Assembly: GCF_014982805.1 (NCBI RefSeq)
Contig: NZ_JADCKC010000001.1
Coordinates: 1,116,001 to 1,180,000 of the forward strand
Source: Gemmiger gallinarum
GTDB taxonomy: Bacteria > Bacillota > Clostridia > Oscillospirales > Ruminococcaceae
DNA: 64,000 nucleotides
Direction of reading: 5' to 3'
The translations under genes were made by a program, and so were the position numbers. Under the pieces are notes generated by a model that was given only the letters and a program-made list of their open reading frames with translations, did not search any database and was not told the origin of the DNA. Shown here piece by piece: positions 52,429-60,621 of the stretch (positions are counted from its first letter, which is position 1; every line of letters starts with the position of its first letter).

Positions 52429-53455
52429 AATGGGGCAGGAACACCGAAAAGGTGGAGCCAGAGCCAACTTCCGAGGCAACACGGATAAAGCCCCCTTGCC
52501 GGGTGATAATCTCACGGGCAAGATACAGGCCGATCCCAATGCCGGGGGCATCATGTACCCTGTCCTCACGGTAGAACCGCTTGAAAATCGTTCCTTGATG
52601 TTGTTCTGGAATACCAATGCCAGTATCGGAAATATCAATTTTCACATACATCTCCCAGCACACCACAGCCACATGGATTTTCCCACCCTCTGGCGTGTAC
52701 TTCACTGCATTATCCAGAATGTTGAACAGGGCTTCGGTTGTCCATTTCCGATCATGGGCCGCAGATACCGTTTCCGGGCAATCTACCGTGACCGCAATCT
52801 TTTTCTGCTCTGCGTTCAACAGAATACCGCCCAGCGCCGCGGCGAGAGTATCATAGATGGCCTGCGGCTTCGGCTCCAAAGCAATCACCCCGGCTTCCAG
52901 CCGTGATGTTTTAATCATTGCCTGCATGAGAAAATCCAGCTTGTCTAACTGGCTGTCCATCGCCAGAAGAAATTCTCTCTGTTTTTCCGGCGTTACAGTT
53001 TGTTCCAACAAAGTGGCATCCAGCATTTTCAGGTTTGCAATCGGCGTTTTGACCTGATGGGAGATGTCCGAAATCAATTCCTGCAAGTCGGCCCGTTCCT
53101 TTGCAATACTGCTTTTGCTTTCCCGCAGCACTTCATAGAGCCGGGAAAGCCGGTGCTGGATTTTATAAAACAGGTTTTCTTCCTCTGTGTACTGCGGCGG
53201 GGCCTGATCTGCTGACATCATATCGTCCAGCAGCTTACAAAGGGCATCCGAAAAAAGCGTTAATTTCCGGCGCACAAAGGCCAGAAAAGCAGCCATACAC
53301 CCGGCAACGAAAACCGCATAAAGCACTCCGCAGCATAGCGCCAATACGTTCCTTGTTAAAAAGTATATGGTACATGACATAGCGACCGAAAGCAGGAAAA
53401 GGGCTGCACACACGACCATACACACTTTATTGACCGAGAGTTTTTCCGTCCTCAT
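52424..53455 (-). CDS. Intramembrane-sensing histidine kinase (BceS-like)
   Basis: 343 aa, minus strand. Two membrane helices (about residues 9-32 and 35-62) with almost no extracellular loop, typical for kinases that read the state of an ABC transporter. H-box ISDISHQVKTPIANLKM with His about 133; N-box LFNILDNAVKYTPEGGKIHV; G-boxes DTGIGIPEQHQGTIFKRFYR and GIGIGLYLAREIITRQGG. Overlaps the response regulator gene by 4 bp. Confidence 0.9.
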   Translation of the reverse strand: MRTEKLSVNKVCMVVCAALFLLSVAMSCTIYFLTRNVLALCCGVLYAVFVAGCMAAFLAFVRRKLTLFSDALCKLLDDMMSADQAPPQYTEEENLFYKIQHRLSRLYEVLRESKSSIAKERADLQELISDISHQVKTPIANLKMLDATLLEQTVTPEKQREFLLAMDSQLDKLDFLMQAMIKTSRLEAGVIALEPKPQAIYDTLAAALGGILLNAEQKKIAVTVDCPETVSAAHDRKWTTEALFNILDNAVKYTPEGGKIHVAVVCWEMYVKIDISDTGIGIPEQHQGTIFKRFYREDRVHDAPGIGIGLYLAREIITRQGGFIRVASEVGSGSTFSVFLPHS

Positions 53456-54135
53456 TTGTTACCGCCCCCAATCCACATATAGCCCATGCCGTAGACGGTT
53501 TTGATATAGGCATGGTCTGGATTTTCAATTTTGCTTCGTACCCGGCTGATTGTGGAAGTCAGCGCGTGTTCATCCACAAAATTCCCGTCAATATCCCACA
53601 GCTTTTCCAATAGCACCTGCCGGGTCAAAACAATCTGCGGATTTTTCGTCAGCACTTTCAAAAGCCGGTATTCCATCGGGGTAAAAGAGATGCTTTCCCC
53701 GCCCCGCGTTGCGGTCATTTCCGTAAAGTTGATAAACAGGTTGCCGTCATTGTAAAAGTCGCCGCCAGATTGCTTTCTGATCCGGGCCAGCAGCGCAGCC
53801 ACCTTTTTCTGAAATACGCTCATGGGGAAAGGCTTTGTCACATAATCATCGGCCCCCAGCTCGTAGCCTTTGAGCATATCACTTTCCATATCATTTGCCG
53901 TCAGGAAGATTACAGCAGTGTCCGGGCGGCTTTCCTTAATATCTCGGCAAAAATCAAACCCATTGCCGTCCGGCAGGTTGATGTCAAGGACAATCAAATC
54001 ATACTCTTGTTTTCTGCAAAACCGTTCGGCAACGCTTTTCGTCAGGGCAGCATCGACTTCATAACCAGCGGCAGACAGGTTATAGCAAAGGGTATTATTC
54101 AAAAGGCGGTCATCTTCAACCACTAAAATTCTCAT
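53452..54135 (-). CDS. OmpR-family response regulator (FtsX cassette)
   Basis: 227 aa, minus strand, AGGATG upstream of the ATG. Receiver domain with phospho-acceptor in YDLIVLDINLPDGNGFDFCR, switch Thr/Lys in VIFLTANDMES and DDYVTKPFPMSVFQ; C-terminal winged helix (ISFTPMEYRLLKVLTKNPQI; ALTSTISRVRSKIENPDHAY). Controls the ABC operon, probably through the palindromes described separately. Confidence 0.95.
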   Translation of the reverse strand: MRILVVEDDRLLNNTLCYNLSAAGYEVDAALTKSVAERFCRKQEYDLIVLDINLPDGNGFDFCRDIKESRPDTAVIFLTANDMESDMLKGYELGADDYVTKPFPMSVFQKKVAALLARIRKQSGGDFYNDGNLFINFTEMTATRGGESISFTPMEYRLLKVLTKNPQIVLTRQVLLEKLWDIDGNFVDEHALTSTISRVRSKIENPDHAYIKTVYGMGYMWIGGGNK

Positions 54136-54389
54136 TCGCTCACATCCTTTTCTTTATAGTGTACCAATCAAATGTCACAGAAACCTCACGATGAAGTGCT
54201 TTTTGGGAATTTCTTTTATCTTATCTTTTGTGGACAGGAACGACAAGCTATCATTCTGAAATTTTGAAATGTCACAAACTTGTGAGATTTCAAGGGGGGA
54301 ATTTTGTCAAAACCTGTTTCCCTGCGAGATTTCTGCGAGAATTGGGCCTTAAAATAATATCAAAATAAAGATACCCCAATTTCTGCCGG
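54136..54389. other. Upstream region of the response regulator with palindromic operator
   Basis: TTGAAATGTCACA (54264-54276), spacer AACT, TGTGAGATTTCAA (54281-54293): 13-bp arms with one mismatch and the same 4-nt spacer as the operator at 52397. A further AATGTCACAG lies at 54172, near a likely minus-strand -10 (TATAAA, about 54160). The rest is AT-rich and gene-free. Confidence 0.7.
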
Positions 54390-54586
54390 ACGACGGCAAA
54401 GAAAAAAAGCCGTCGTACAGCAGCCCTTTTCCTGCGCCTAACTAAAGCATGGCGGTTTTGAATAAATCAAGGCCGCCGTATTCTGTGCCATTACAAAGAA
54501 CAACACCCTGACGTTGGCAGGATCGGCGGCCCACGGAGGGAGCCGCCATGAAGCAAAGAGCGTTTCGACAGAATACAACGGGGTAG
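54390..54586 (+). ncRNA. Leader region A: hairpins and small ORF
   Basis: ACGACGGC (54390-54397) / GCCGTCGT (54409-54416) forms a stem with an A-rich loop. Further on, GGCGGC (54525-54530) / GCCGCC (54542-54547) encloses the GGAGGG of a small ORF, whose ATG (54548) follows the stem at once: 12 codons, MKQRAFRQNTTG, stop 54584. The same arrangement is found at 63213-63428 with different loop bases. A riboregulator or attenuator for the downstream sigma-like gene is inferred. Confidence 0.5.
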
Positions 54587-54641
54587 CGACAGCTTTACAT
54601 TCTCGGCCTTTGGCTATGACCTACATATCCGGGACGAGCTG

Positions 54642-54836
54642 GTGGCCGGAGCCTTTGCCAGCCTGCCGGAGCAGGAGCAGCAGATTTTAATTCTGCGCTT
54701 CGTTGCGGCTATGGCGGACGGCGAGATCGGCGGCCTTGTGGAGATGTCCCGCAGCGCCGTCCAGTGCCGCCGCACAAAGACTTTGAACGAACTACGGCAG
54801 AGATTGGAGGACAGCGGAGGGAGGAACGCAAAATGA
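54642..54836 (+). CDS. Sigma-70-like region 4 protein (possibly frameshift-expressed)
   Basis: 64 aa from GTG 54642: ASLPEQEQQILILRFVAAMA, GEIGGLVEMSRSAVQCRRTK and a basic end, a clear sigma region 4. The frame is open back to the TGA at 54549, and the added 30 residues (SKERFDRIQRGSDSFTFSAF, GYDLHIRDEL) look like real protein, but no start codon exists there. It may be reached by frameshift from the leader ORF, or be a damaged gene. ATGA-coupled to the HTH gene. Confidence 0.6.
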   Translation: MAGAFASLPEQEQQILILRFVAAMADGEIGGLVEMSRSAVQCRRTKTLNELRQRLEDSGGRNAK

Positions 54837-55072
54837 AGCAGCCCACATTCCACGGCAGGGTGCTTCTACCCCTGTCAGTCTTTGCAAAGGCCCGCGCCGG
54901 TGATCCGCTGGCAATGGAGCGCATCTTGCGGTACTACGACGGCTACATGAACAAGCTGTGTACCCAGACGCTCTACGAGCTGGACGGAACGCCTCATGTG
55001 CGGGTGGACGAGTACATGAAACACCGCTTGCAAAACAAGCTGATCCGGGCCATCCTAAAGGACAGCCTATGA
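54833..55072 (+). CDS. Small HTH_16-like protein
   Basis: 79 aa, GGAGGGAGGAACGCAAA upstream. MKQPTFHGRVLLPLSVFAKA, GDPLAMERILRYYDGYMNKL and MKHRLQNKLIRAILKDSL: the HTH_16 pattern found beside sigma-like genes in Tn916/Tn1549-type elements. Together with the upstream gene it probably works as a split sigma-like regulator. Confidence 0.75.
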   Translation: MKQPTFHGRVLLPLSVFAKARAGDPLAMERILRYYDGYMNKLCTQTLYELDGTPHVRVDEYMKHRLQNKLIRAILKDSL

Positions 55073-55078
55073 GAAAAC

Positions 55079-55118
55079 GCCGGGCGCAGGGCCAGCAGGC
55101 CGCCGCGTCCGGCGCTTT
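55079..55118 (+). terminator. Terminator after the HTH gene
   Basis: GCCGGGCGC (55079-55087) and GCGTCCGGC (55105-55113), then GCTTTCTT. Same stem sequence as at 45902-45937, after a different gene, pointing to a duplicated regulatory end. Confidence 0.75.
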
Positions 55119-55142
55119 CTTATGGGTTGTTTTCTACGCATT

Positions 55143-55334
55143 TCAAAGCCCGGAAAGCTGCCAGTATTTTTGCCGCTGCCGTTCAGCCTCTTTCTTCCGG
55201 CGTACCCGCGCCGCGCAATCCGGGCAGTATTTGGCCCGGCTGGACTTCGGCGTGAACACGGCCCCGCACTCGACGCAGTGTTTCACCTCGTCCCGGCTCC
55301 TGCTGATCTCGGCGCACAGGGCCGCATCCAGCAG
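55143..55334 (-). pseudogene. Cys-rich VLP fragment, minus strand
   Basis: About 64 codons matching the C-terminal end of Cys-rich VLP proteins: KHCVECGAVFTPKSSRAKYC then PDCAARVRRKKEAERQRQKY (compare CAVCEALFTPGSNRAKYCPE in IME1). The first half with the VLP motif is missing. Debris from another mobilizable element. The frame continues to 55427, but that part is not homologous. Confidence 0.7.
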
Positions 55335-55377
55335 TGAACTGGCTATGGCCAAAAGCGTTCGCAAGAACGCGCAGCCA

Positions 55378-55454
55378 CAGATTGAAAATCTGTGTTCAAA
55401 GGGGGCTTGGGGGACTTCCCTCAACAAGCGCGTGTGGCTATCTGGATAGCCACA
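55378..55454. other. oriT-like and palindromic debris
   Basis: CAGATTGAAAATCTG (55378-55392) is the exact reverse complement of CAGATTTTCAATCTG inside the IME2 oriT region (11823-11837). TGTGGCTATC / GATAGCCACA (55433-55454) forms a perfect 10-bp palindrome around TG. Next to the VLP fragment this suggests a deleted MobQ-type IME in reverse orientation. Confidence 0.5.
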
Positions 55455-55501
55455 GGCATAGCTTGCCAGTCACTCCCGTCCCTATCTTACAAAGTCTGAT
55501 T

Positions 55502-56626
55502 TTATACGCGTTTTACTGTACTTACTAACTTTGTCCGTGACCATCGCTCGTAGAACAAGAGCTTATGCAGGGCCATTCGAATCCCGGCAAAGAATAGCCA
55601 GAACAGATACCCGCCGACCAGCAATCCGTGAAGTACAAGAGATGCCAGGCTGTCCAGGTGTAGTACATTCATCAGAATAAACAGCAGCCGGTTCAACCAG
55701 TATGGAACCCCGACCAGACCAGTTATCAGCAGGCCATAGCGAAAAAAGTATTGATACCAATGCGCTGTGTCGCTGTTCGCTTGCACGATTTTCATTCGTG
55801 TCAGCCGCTTACCTGGAGTCTGCCCGTGACAAAAAGCAGGAAGCAGCCCAAAGTACAGAAGAAATAGAACTGGCAGCCATTGAATGGAAAGGGTAATTCC
55901 AAACGGGACTACGAACACGGCCAGGATGCACGATGCAAAGATCAGGCAAGCCATGTCGGCCAGAAAGGCAAAAACGCGTCGCGTAAAGGATATGGAAGCA
56001 CCCCGTTGGAAACTGACGGTATCCAACTCTTGCCGGGTGGGCAGTAGACGGCTCACCGGTCCGGCCAAAGCGAATCCAATCATGCTGCCCGCTGTGTTAA
56101 CGATCAGGTCATCCACATCAAACAGGCGGTAGCTGCCCGGATAGACAAAATACAGACCGCTGAGCTGGGTCAGCTCGAAAAACAAAGATAATAAAAAGGA
56201 CAACCGTAATGTTTTGCGCCAGTGATAACAAAAGTAGTATCTCAGATAGACGCCAAACGGCATCGTCATAAATAGATTGAAAATGGTTGTCCAGAAGGCG
56301 CTGCCTGTGAAAATGTGAAGCCAGCTGGCAGGCTGTCCAGGTTGGATTTCTGCTTGCTTGACTATATCGGCAAGAAAAGAAAACGGGATAAGCTGCGCCT
56401 TATGCCCATGCAGAGTGGCGGCCTTTTCTGGCGTAGGCAACGGTAGAATGACAAGGCAATAGACGCAGAGAAGGTACAGAAGAAAGCTGTACACGATCAG
56501 AACCCGTAAACTGAGGACCGATCCATATTTATGATAACTCCATGCGATGTATGGCACCGTAAACAGGACGACGATCATCGGGTAAATGACCATCGCCTGC
56601 CGCAGTGCTTCAAGATATTGGCTCAT
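55502..56626 (-). CDS. VanZ-RDD membrane protein
   Basis: 374 aa, minus strand. The N-terminal 190 residues are VanZ-like with several membrane helices and LPLPTPEKAATLHGHKAQLI, LSFLLSLFFELTQLSGLYFV, DVDDLIVNTAGSMIGFALAG; residues about 205-345 form an RDD domain (RRVFAFLADMACLIFASCIL, HGQTPGKRLTRMKIVQ). VanZ proteins lower susceptibility to teicoplanin or lipid II-binding antimicrobials. Downstream of the kinase gene on the same strand, so probably co-regulated. Confidence 0.85.
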   Translation of the reverse strand: MSQYLEALRQAMVIYPMIVVLFTVPYIAWSYHKYGSVLSLRVLIVYSFLLYLLCVYCLVILPLPTPEKAATLHGHKAQLIPFSFLADIVKQAEIQPGQPASWLHIFTGSAFWTTIFNLFMTMPFGVYLRYYFCYHWRKTLRLSFLLSLFFELTQLSGLYFVYPGSYRLFDVDDLIVNTAGSMIGFALAGPVSRLLPTRQELDTVSFQRGASISFTRRVFAFLADMACLIFASCILAVFVVPFGITLSIQWLPVLFLLYFGLLPAFCHGQTPGKRLTRMKIVQANSDTAHWYQYFFRYGLLITGLVGVPYWLNRLLFILMNVLHLDSLASLVLHGLLVGGYLFWLFFAGIRMALHKLLFYERWSRTKLVSTVKRV

Positions 56627-56665
56627 CTGTTTTCCTTTCGGGGTTTTGTTCTATATTGCCGAGAT

Positions 56666-58042
56666 TTATGAAATAAGTGGCTGGGTCGGCAGAGAGATTC
56701 TGACTTCCAACCCATGTGGGGTGCTGCCGGAAAAAGAAACGGTTCCGCGATGAGCTTTTACGATCTGCATCACTAGCTTTAAGCCAAGACCATGCTCGTT
56801 TTTTTCATCGCTGCCTTGGGTACTGGTAATGTCGTCTCCGCGATTTAATACTTTCAGACGTTCCGGCTCGATCCCTATGCCATCGTCAGAAACTGTGCAA
56901 AGGCAACGCCCGTTTTCTTCTCCGACAGAAACGGAAATTCTGCACCCATGCGGGTTGTGGGTGATGCTGTTGCGGATCAAATTGTCCAGCATACGCCGCA
57001 GCAGTCCATCGTCCCCCAAAAGGTGGATCGAGCGTCCTGGCTGCATCTCGGCAAATACGATTTCATATCGACTGTCCAGACCGCTATTCAGCACTTCACT
57101 GACAGCCTGGCGGCTGGTCTCTACCCAATCAACATCTTTGAAGTGAACGGGCTGGAGCGCATATTCCAGCTTGGTAGTCAGGTTCAAATCATCGATCAGC
57201 CGTTTCATCTTTTCGCTTTCCCGGCGAATAATTCCTGCTTGCTTTCTTGCGTTCGGTGGAAGGTCGCAGTCATCTTCCAGCTCGCTGGCATACCCAAGCA
57301 CCATCGAAAGCGGTGTGCGAATGTCGTGAGATACGCCGCGAATCCACTCCGCTCTTGTGTTGTCCTTCTTCTTCATATAACCTGCGGCCCGGTTCAGTCC
57401 GGCGTTGATCTCAGCCAGCTCCCCTTGTTCTTCCAGATGCAAAGCTTTTCCGTGACTTAAATTTTGAATGCCTTGCAGAATGGGCGTCATCGCTTTTTCG
57501 ACTTTCCGCGTATTTCGCAAAATCAGGAAAATAATGAGCAACAGATTGATGATAAAAACCGCTGCAATTCCACCAAGTAAAACCCCCATGTAGGGCCATT
57601 CCAGAGAAAAATAATATTTTACCAGCGTTCCGGGCTGATAGCCTACAACCATGAGCTTGCCATCTGCACGCGTCCATATTTTAACTGGATAGTCCTCCAG
57701 ATACCAACGGCTGAAAGAAGCCACCTCTGTACTGGTATAAGAACGCGGCAGCTTTTCTGGCAGGCTCTGCTGCCAGATGACATCGCCATCTTCATTTAGG
57801 AGCATTGCCCAGGCAGATTGTTCTTGCAGCATGGAAAGGGCAGTATCATCTGCGACCCATTTCCCATCCTGCAGCACTACATGGTCCGAGAAATCACGGA
57901 CGGAAAAAGAGGTATCAGCCCCACTCATGCCCCCTGCAATGATGATTACAAAGAGCAAAGCGATGTTGACGGCAAAAAATAAAAGTACGATCCCGACCGT
58001 GGAAAGAATATAGCGGCGGAAAAATCGCTGCACGGCGTTCAT
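56666..58042 (-). CDS. Sensor histidine kinase of the envelope-defence cassette
   Basis: 458 aa, minus strand. Membrane helices at about residues 11-36 and 151-175 flank an extracellular sensor of roughly 110 residues. H-box IRGVSHDIRTPLSMVLGYAS with His about 239; N-box LDNLIRNSITHNPHGCRI; G-boxes VSDDGIGIEPERLKVLNRGD and EHGLGLKLVMQIVKAHRG. Layout like CprK/NisK-type lantibiotic-responsive kinases. Overlaps the regulator gene by 4 bp. Confidence 0.9.
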   Translation of the reverse strand: MNAVQRFFRRYILSTVGIVLLFFAVNIALLFVIIIAGGMSGADTSFSVRDFSDHVVLQDGKWVADDTALSMLQEQSAWAMLLNEDGDVIWQQSLPEKLPRSYTSTEVASFSRWYLEDYPVKIWTRADGKLMVVGYQPGTLVKYYFSLEWPYMGVLLGGIAAVFIINLLLIIFLILRNTRKVEKAMTPILQGIQNLSHGKALHLEEQGELAEINAGLNRAAGYMKKKDNTRAEWIRGVSHDIRTPLSMVLGYASELEDDCDLPPNARKQAGIIRRESEKMKRLIDDLNLTTKLEYALQPVHFKDVDWVETSRQAVSEVLNSGLDSRYEIVFAEMQPGRSIHLLGDDGLLRRMLDNLIRNSITHNPHGCRISVSVGEENGRCLCTVSDDGIGIEPERLKVLNRGDDITSTQGSDEKNEHGLGLKLVMQIVKAHRGTVSFSGSTPHGLEVRISLPTQPLIS

Positions 58043-58740
58043 GGCGACACCTCCTTGAGATTAAGGCGATAGCCAAGCCCTTTAACCGTGACAAGGGAAA
58101 CAGGCTTCGACGGGTTTTCCTCGATTTTCTCCCGTAAGTGTCGGATATGGGTGGAAAGGGTGCTTTCATACCCTTGCCAAAATTCCCCGCATATCGTCTC
58201 GCACAGGATACCCGTGGTAACGATCCGCCCTGCGTTTTGATACAGCTTTTCAAAAAGCTGCATCTCTTTGGCAGTCAATGTTTGTTTCTCTCCGTTTTTC
58301 CAAACTTCTGCGTTAGCCATATCCACGGTGGCTCCGGCAAGTTCCACCATTTCATTTTGCTTTGGGTAAGCGCGGTTTAAGATTGCGCCGACCCTGAGCA
58401 GTAATTCTTTGGGTAAGAAGGGCTTGGCGAGATAGTCGTCTGCGCCGATCTCTAACCCCTCGATGCGATCCTCCGCTTCACCACGAGCGGTCAGCATCAG
58501 AACAGGAACCCGGCTTGTGCGCCGTATTTCTTTCAAAACTGAGAAGCCATCCATGTCCGGCATCATCACATCCAACACGATCATACTTGGCTGCTCTCTC
58601 TGCCATATCCGTAATGCCTCAGCGCCAGATGCGGCGGTTATTAGATTTGTATATCCAGCCCGCCGGAAGATTGAGAGCAGCATCTCCAATACATCACGGT
58701 CATCATCAACCAGCAGTATTTTGTGATTTGTCATAAGCAA
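58039..58740 (-). CDS. OmpR-family response regulator of the envelope-defence cassette
   Basis: 233 aa, minus strand. Receiver: HKILLVDDDRDVLEMLLSIF, phospho-Asp in MIVLDVMMPDMDGFSVLKEI, DDYLAKPFLPKELLLRVGAI; winged helix: TLTAKEMQLFEKLYQNAGRI, YESTLSTHIRHLREKIEENP. Divergent from the ABC genes at 58894; the direct repeats at 58821-58852 are its likely binding site. A TATAAT-type -10 for this gene reads on the minus strand at 58770-58765. Confidence 0.95.
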   Translation of the reverse strand: MLMTNHKILLVDDDRDVLEMLLSIFRRAGYTNLITAASGAEALRIWQREQPSMIVLDVMMPDMDGFSVLKEIRRTSRVPVLMLTARGEAEDRIEGLEIGADDYLAKPFLPKELLLRVGAILNRAYPKQNEMVELAGATVDMANAEVWKNGEKQTLTAKEMQLFEKLYQNAGRIVTTGILCETICGEFWQGYESTLSTHIRHLREKIEENPSKPVSLVTVKGLGYRLNLKEVSP

Positions 58741-58820
58741 ACTTCACCACCTATCTTTATTTACATTATAACGCAAAGGAAGTCGGATGCCTATTCTGTG
58801 TCTAAAATCTCAGAGATAAT

Positions 58821-58863
58821 TCAAGGTTGGCTCAGCGTTATCTCAAGGTTGGGATGGTATGCT
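58821..58863 (+). promoter_or_regulatory. Direct-repeat operator and promoter of the ABC operon
   Basis: TCAAGGTTGG at 58821-58830 and again at 58843-58852, start to start 22 bp (two helical turns). TATGCT at 58858-58863 fits a -10 box; there is no -35 of its own, the second repeat taking its place, as in promoters activated by OmpR-type regulators. ATG of the ATPase follows at 58894 with AAAGGAGG. Confidence 0.8.
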
Positions 58864-58893
58864 TAAATCATCACGAAAAGGAGGTATTCGCAC

Positions 58894-59817
58894 ATGAGCG
58901 ATTATGTTATCGAAACCCGTGGCCTTACCAAAACATACGGGGAACAGAACAGTGTATCCAATCTGTCCATCCATGTGAGAAAAGGGCGTATCTACGGCCT
59001 GCTGGGCCGTAACGGAGCCGGGAAAACCACCACCATGCGGATGTTGCTGGGTCTTACCGCTCCATCTTCCGGCGATGTGAAGATTTTCGGCAAACCGCTT
59101 CGCGGCAACGAAAAAAACATCCTGCCTCGTATTGGTTCTCTGATCGAGTCGCCTGGGTTTTATCCGAACCTGACGGGAACAGAAAATCTTCGGATTTTTG
59201 CCGATTTGCGGGGACTCAAAAGCCCCAAATACATCAAAGGCGCGTTGGAGGTTGTCAACCTTCCGTACCGGGACAAAAAGCTGTTTTCCCAGTATTCGCT
59301 GGGCATGAAGCAGCGTCTTGCCATCGCACTGGCTGTCATGCACAACCCGGAACTGCTGATTTTGGATGAGCCGATCAATGGCCTTGACCCTATCGGTATT
59401 GCAGAGGTGCGCGGTTTCATCCGGGAACTGTGCGACGCCACCGGGAAAACCATCTTGATCTCCAGCCATATCCTGTCGGAGATCTCCCTGCTTGCCGATG
59501 ACATCGGAATCATTGACCACGGCGTATTGCTGGAAGAAGAAAGCCTTAAGGAGCTGGAAGCAAAGAACGGGAAATATTTCCGCTTTACTGTTTCCAATGC
59601 GGCGCTGGCTGCTAACTTGCTTCAGAGCAAACTTGGCATTCAGAATGTCCAGGTGGATAGTGCCAATGAGCTGACGGTCCGAGACCTTCGGTTGGACACT
59701 GGCGCGGCGGTCCGGCTGTTTGTAGACGCAGGGCTGTCTGTGTCCGACGCCCATCTCTATGAGGACACCCTGGAAGATTACTTCAAGCAGGTTACAGGGG
59801 GTGAGGGCATTGCTTAA
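58894..59817 (+). CDS. LanF/CprA-like ABC ATPase
   Basis: 307 aa, AAAAGGAGG upstream. Walker A LLGRNGAGKTTTMRMLLGLT; an E-loop (GSLIESPGFYPNLTGTENL) instead of the Q-loop, the hallmark of lantibiotic immunity ATPases; signature SLGMKQRLAIALAVMHNPEL; Walker B LLILDEPINGLDPIGIAEVR. The C-terminal 85 residues are typical of this BcrA-like group. Operates with the two permeases encoded next. Confidence 0.95.
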   Translation: MSDYVIETRGLTKTYGEQNSVSNLSIHVRKGRIYGLLGRNGAGKTTTMRMLLGLTAPSSGDVKIFGKPLRGNEKNILPRIGSLIESPGFYPNLTGTENLRIFADLRGLKSPKYIKGALEVVNLPYRDKKLFSQYSLGMKQRLAIALAVMHNPELLILDEPINGLDPIGIAEVRGFIRELCDATGKTILISSHILSEISLLADDIGIIDHGVLLEEESLKELEAKNGKYFRFTVSNAALAANLLQSKLGIQNVQVDSANELTVRDLRLDTGAAVRLFVDAGLSVSDAHLYEDTLEDYFKQVTGGEGIA

Positions 59818-60607
59818 ACTTTTGCGCTGTGAGTTTGCCAAGCTGAAACGAAAGCCCCTGTTCTTTGCGGCTGCGGCCATTTCGGCTTTGATTCCCCTGG
59901 GGTGTGCGCTGTTTCTGCCGGAGATGCAGGAATTTTCAAGTGGCGCGGAAGCGGTGGACCGCCTGATGTCTACTCTGTTTCAGTTGAGCGCCTATCTGCT
60001 CCTGATGCCTGCCGTAGTAGTGCTGGCATCGAATCTGCTCTTTGAAGAACAGGATAACGACACCTTAAAGAATCTCATGACCGTTCCTGTGAGCAAACCC
60101 GCGCTGGCCCTGGCAAAGATGACGCTGCTATTTCTGTTTTCCATTGCGTTTATGGCTGTCGGCGGCCTGGTCAATCTGGCGATTGTGCTGGCCTCCGGGC
60201 TGGAGCCGGTCGGCTTTTGGGAACTGTTTTTTGTAGGCATCGGACAAGGGATCATGATGTGGGCCGGGGCGCTGCCCTGTGTCCTCCTGGTGGTGCTTTT
60301 GAACCGCAGTTACATTATCTCCGTAATTATCACGTTCTTCTACACGGCGGTCAATTATATTTTTGGCACCAACGACTATTTCATCATGCAGCCGTTTGGG
60401 TTCAATCCAGGTACGCTGTTACCCGGACCGCTGACCTTCCGCTGGTTCTTTCAGTATCTGGACACATCCGGCGCACAGATGACGGAATTGATGGAGCGGA
60501 TCAGTCCTTACTTTGTGACAACGCCCCAAGCGTTCCTGGTCGTTATCCTGGAGTCGGCAGTATTCCTGACATTGATCGCACTGGTCTATAAGCGCCAGAG
60601 CTGTTAA
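59801..60607 (+). CDS. Lantibiotic-immunity-type ABC permease 1
   Basis: 268 aa from GTG 59801 overlapping the ATPase end (CAGGGG upstream); TTG 59810 is an alternative start. Six hydrophobic segments of the LanE/LanG (ABC2) type: PLFFAAAAISALIPLGCALF, LSAYLLLMPAVVVLASNLLF, LLFLFSIAFMAVGGLVNLAI, MMWAGALPCVLLVVLLNRSY, and a conserved EEQDNDTLKNLMTVPVSKPA after the second. Confidence 0.85.
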   Translation: MRALLKLLRCEFAKLKRKPLFFAAAAISALIPLGCALFLPEMQEFSSGAEAVDRLMSTLFQLSAYLLLMPAVVVLASNLLFEEQDNDTLKNLMTVPVSKPALALAKMTLLFLFSIAFMAVGGLVNLAIVLASGLEPVGFWELFFVGIGQGIMMWAGALPCVLLVVLLNRSYIISVIITFFYTAVNYIFGTNDYFIMQPFGFNPGTLLPGPLTFRWFFQYLDTSGAQMTELMERISPYFVTTPQAFLVVILESAVFLTLIALVYKRQSC

Positions 60608-60621
60608 GGAGGTGTAAAGTC

